Of a stretch of DNA of 64,000 nucleotides, positions 63,180 through 64,000 are shown piece after piece. Source of the stretch: Adiantum capillus-veneris. Lineage: Eukaryota > Streptophyta > Polypodiopsida > Polypodiales > Pteridaceae. The DNA is taken from the NCBI GenBank assembly GCA_014529385.2, contig CM043959.1, positions 3,636,358 through 3,700,357 on the forward strand. The letters are read 5' to 3'. Under the pieces are notes generated by a model, which saw only the letters and a list, made by a program, of their open reading frames with translations, did not search any database and had not been told where the DNA came from. The translations under genes were made by a program, and so were the position numbers. The stretch's first letter is position 1. Each line of letters opens with the position of its first letter.

Positions 63180-64000
63180 CATAGATACCACTCAGCCACC
63201 AAGGTCCACCACTTGTCCAAGCTAGACATGGAGCATTGACACAAGATCCAACACTTATCCAGAACCCTATAGTATATGTGGTAACATGGGATGCATTGAT
63301 GACACAAAAGTAGTCTAGCCTCCTCATCCATCTCTTTTTTCTTGTAGCCTAGAGGGATTAGTTTCAAGGTCTATCACTAGTCAAAAACTACACATAGAAC
63401 ATTGATACAAGGTTCCACCACATGTGAAACCTATCATCTCTAGTAGCATGGATGGTTTGATATTCAAGGTTCATCGCGTGTCCTACCTATACTCTATTGT
63501 AGCATATAGATTCTGGTTTGGTGGTACTACACTTGTCCAAACTTGGCTTGTTGTTGATATCTGGAGGTAATCAAGGGTCCTCCACTTGTCCAAGTTAGGC
63601 ATATAAAACAATTGCAAGGTCCACCATGTGTACAACATATGATTGATTATAGCATGCATGGTCTTATTTCATGGGCAACCATCTTCTCTCCAACATGTGT
63701 CCAACCTCGGCTCCATTGAAGCATGGAGAGAAGCAAGGTCCACCACTTATCAAAGCTATTATTTTCTCCCAGTGCTTTCAAAACCCATAATACGTTGTAC
63801 ATGGGGGGGGGGGATTCTTGTTTCAAGGTCCACCCTTGGCTAAGATTGGATCCATTGAAACATAAAGAGAAGCAAGCTCTACCATTTGTCCAAGCTAGGA
63901 GCCATTGAAACATGAAAACCCCATAATATGTTGTATACGAGGGGTGTTTTTCAAGGTCTACCACTTGTCTAAGCTATGGTCCATTGGAACATGGAGAGAA
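63180..64000 (-). repeat. Tandem array, block 3, inverted orientation, runs off the window
   Basis: Units read GGTCCACCACTTGTCCAAGC, followed by CTCCATTG.AGCATGGAGAG, i.e. the reverse complement of blocks 1 and 2. Copies lie near 63209, 63580, 63625, 63742, 63828, 63872 and 63957. The final bases of the window (CCATTGGAACATGGAGAGAA) are inside a unit. A run of 12 G is at 63805-63816. Confidence 0.88.

Overview
This is a repeat-dominated nuclear segment from a land plant with a large genome. The evidence is plant-type LTR retrotransposons (tRNA-primed Tat/Athila-like Ty3 elements and chromodomain chromoviruses), a CACTA/En-Spm transposon, a tRNA-derived SINE, spliced genes with GT..AG introns, and a plant-type mL53 fragment. 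Long (GA/CT)n tracts and an unusual repeat mix suggest a seed-free plant, possibly a fern. That placement is inference. No bacterial, organellar or rRNA locus was seen.

Layout. 1-3.57 kb: 5' part of a minus-strand Ty3-type element with LTR, PBS, a long leader carrying repeated 24-bp palindromes, and an ORF that runs off the left edge. 3.57-5.3 kb: four MITEs, three of them hAT-like and two of those with clear 8-bp target duplications, then microsatellites. 5.3-8.7 kb: no firm gene, one minisatellite. 8.7-13.95 kb: a decayed minus-strand chromovirus. 14.4-19.9 kb: a (GA)n-rich cluster holding an mL53 pseudogene, two internally deleted LINEs each flanked on both sides by (GA)n, and a duplicated glycine-rich unit. 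21.8-28.8 kb: a plus-strand Tat/Athila-like element related to the one at 1-3.5 kb, with a candidate -1 frameshift signal and an in-frame RT-to-integrase deletion. 28.8-33.4 kb: a CACTA element (TNP2 plus a second ORF) on the minus strand with an HMA-domain exon fragment inside it. 33.4-36.5 kb: remains of an LTR element with a coiled-coil ORF and no visible pol. 37.0 kb: a SINE with a perfect 13-bp target duplication. 39.9-42 kb: decayed gag-protease. 43.7-46.6 kb: fragments of a second chromovirus. 46.7-47.8 kb: probable LTR plus initiator-Met-type PBS.

The right end (52.2-64 kb) looks like the cellular locus. Three minus-strand coding segments with splice acceptors are visible: two FCP1/NLI-like HAD domains (54.6-55.4 and 60.4-61.8 kb) and a SET domain (62.4-63.0 kb). 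They sit in a very large array of ~50-bp repeats built around the motif CAAGTGGTGGACCTT. Many units contain a small perfect hairpin whose stem differs between repeat subtypes by paired changes. The array is mostly plus-oriented left of 59.7 kb and inverted right of 62 kb, and has a ~1.19 kb higher-order period.

Almost every transposon coding region is broken by stops or single-base shifts, and the FCP1 segments also carry single-base shifts. Either the host segments are pseudogenes or the consensus has small indel errors. All calls come from reading the sequence. No database search was run, and family names rest on recognised motifs.
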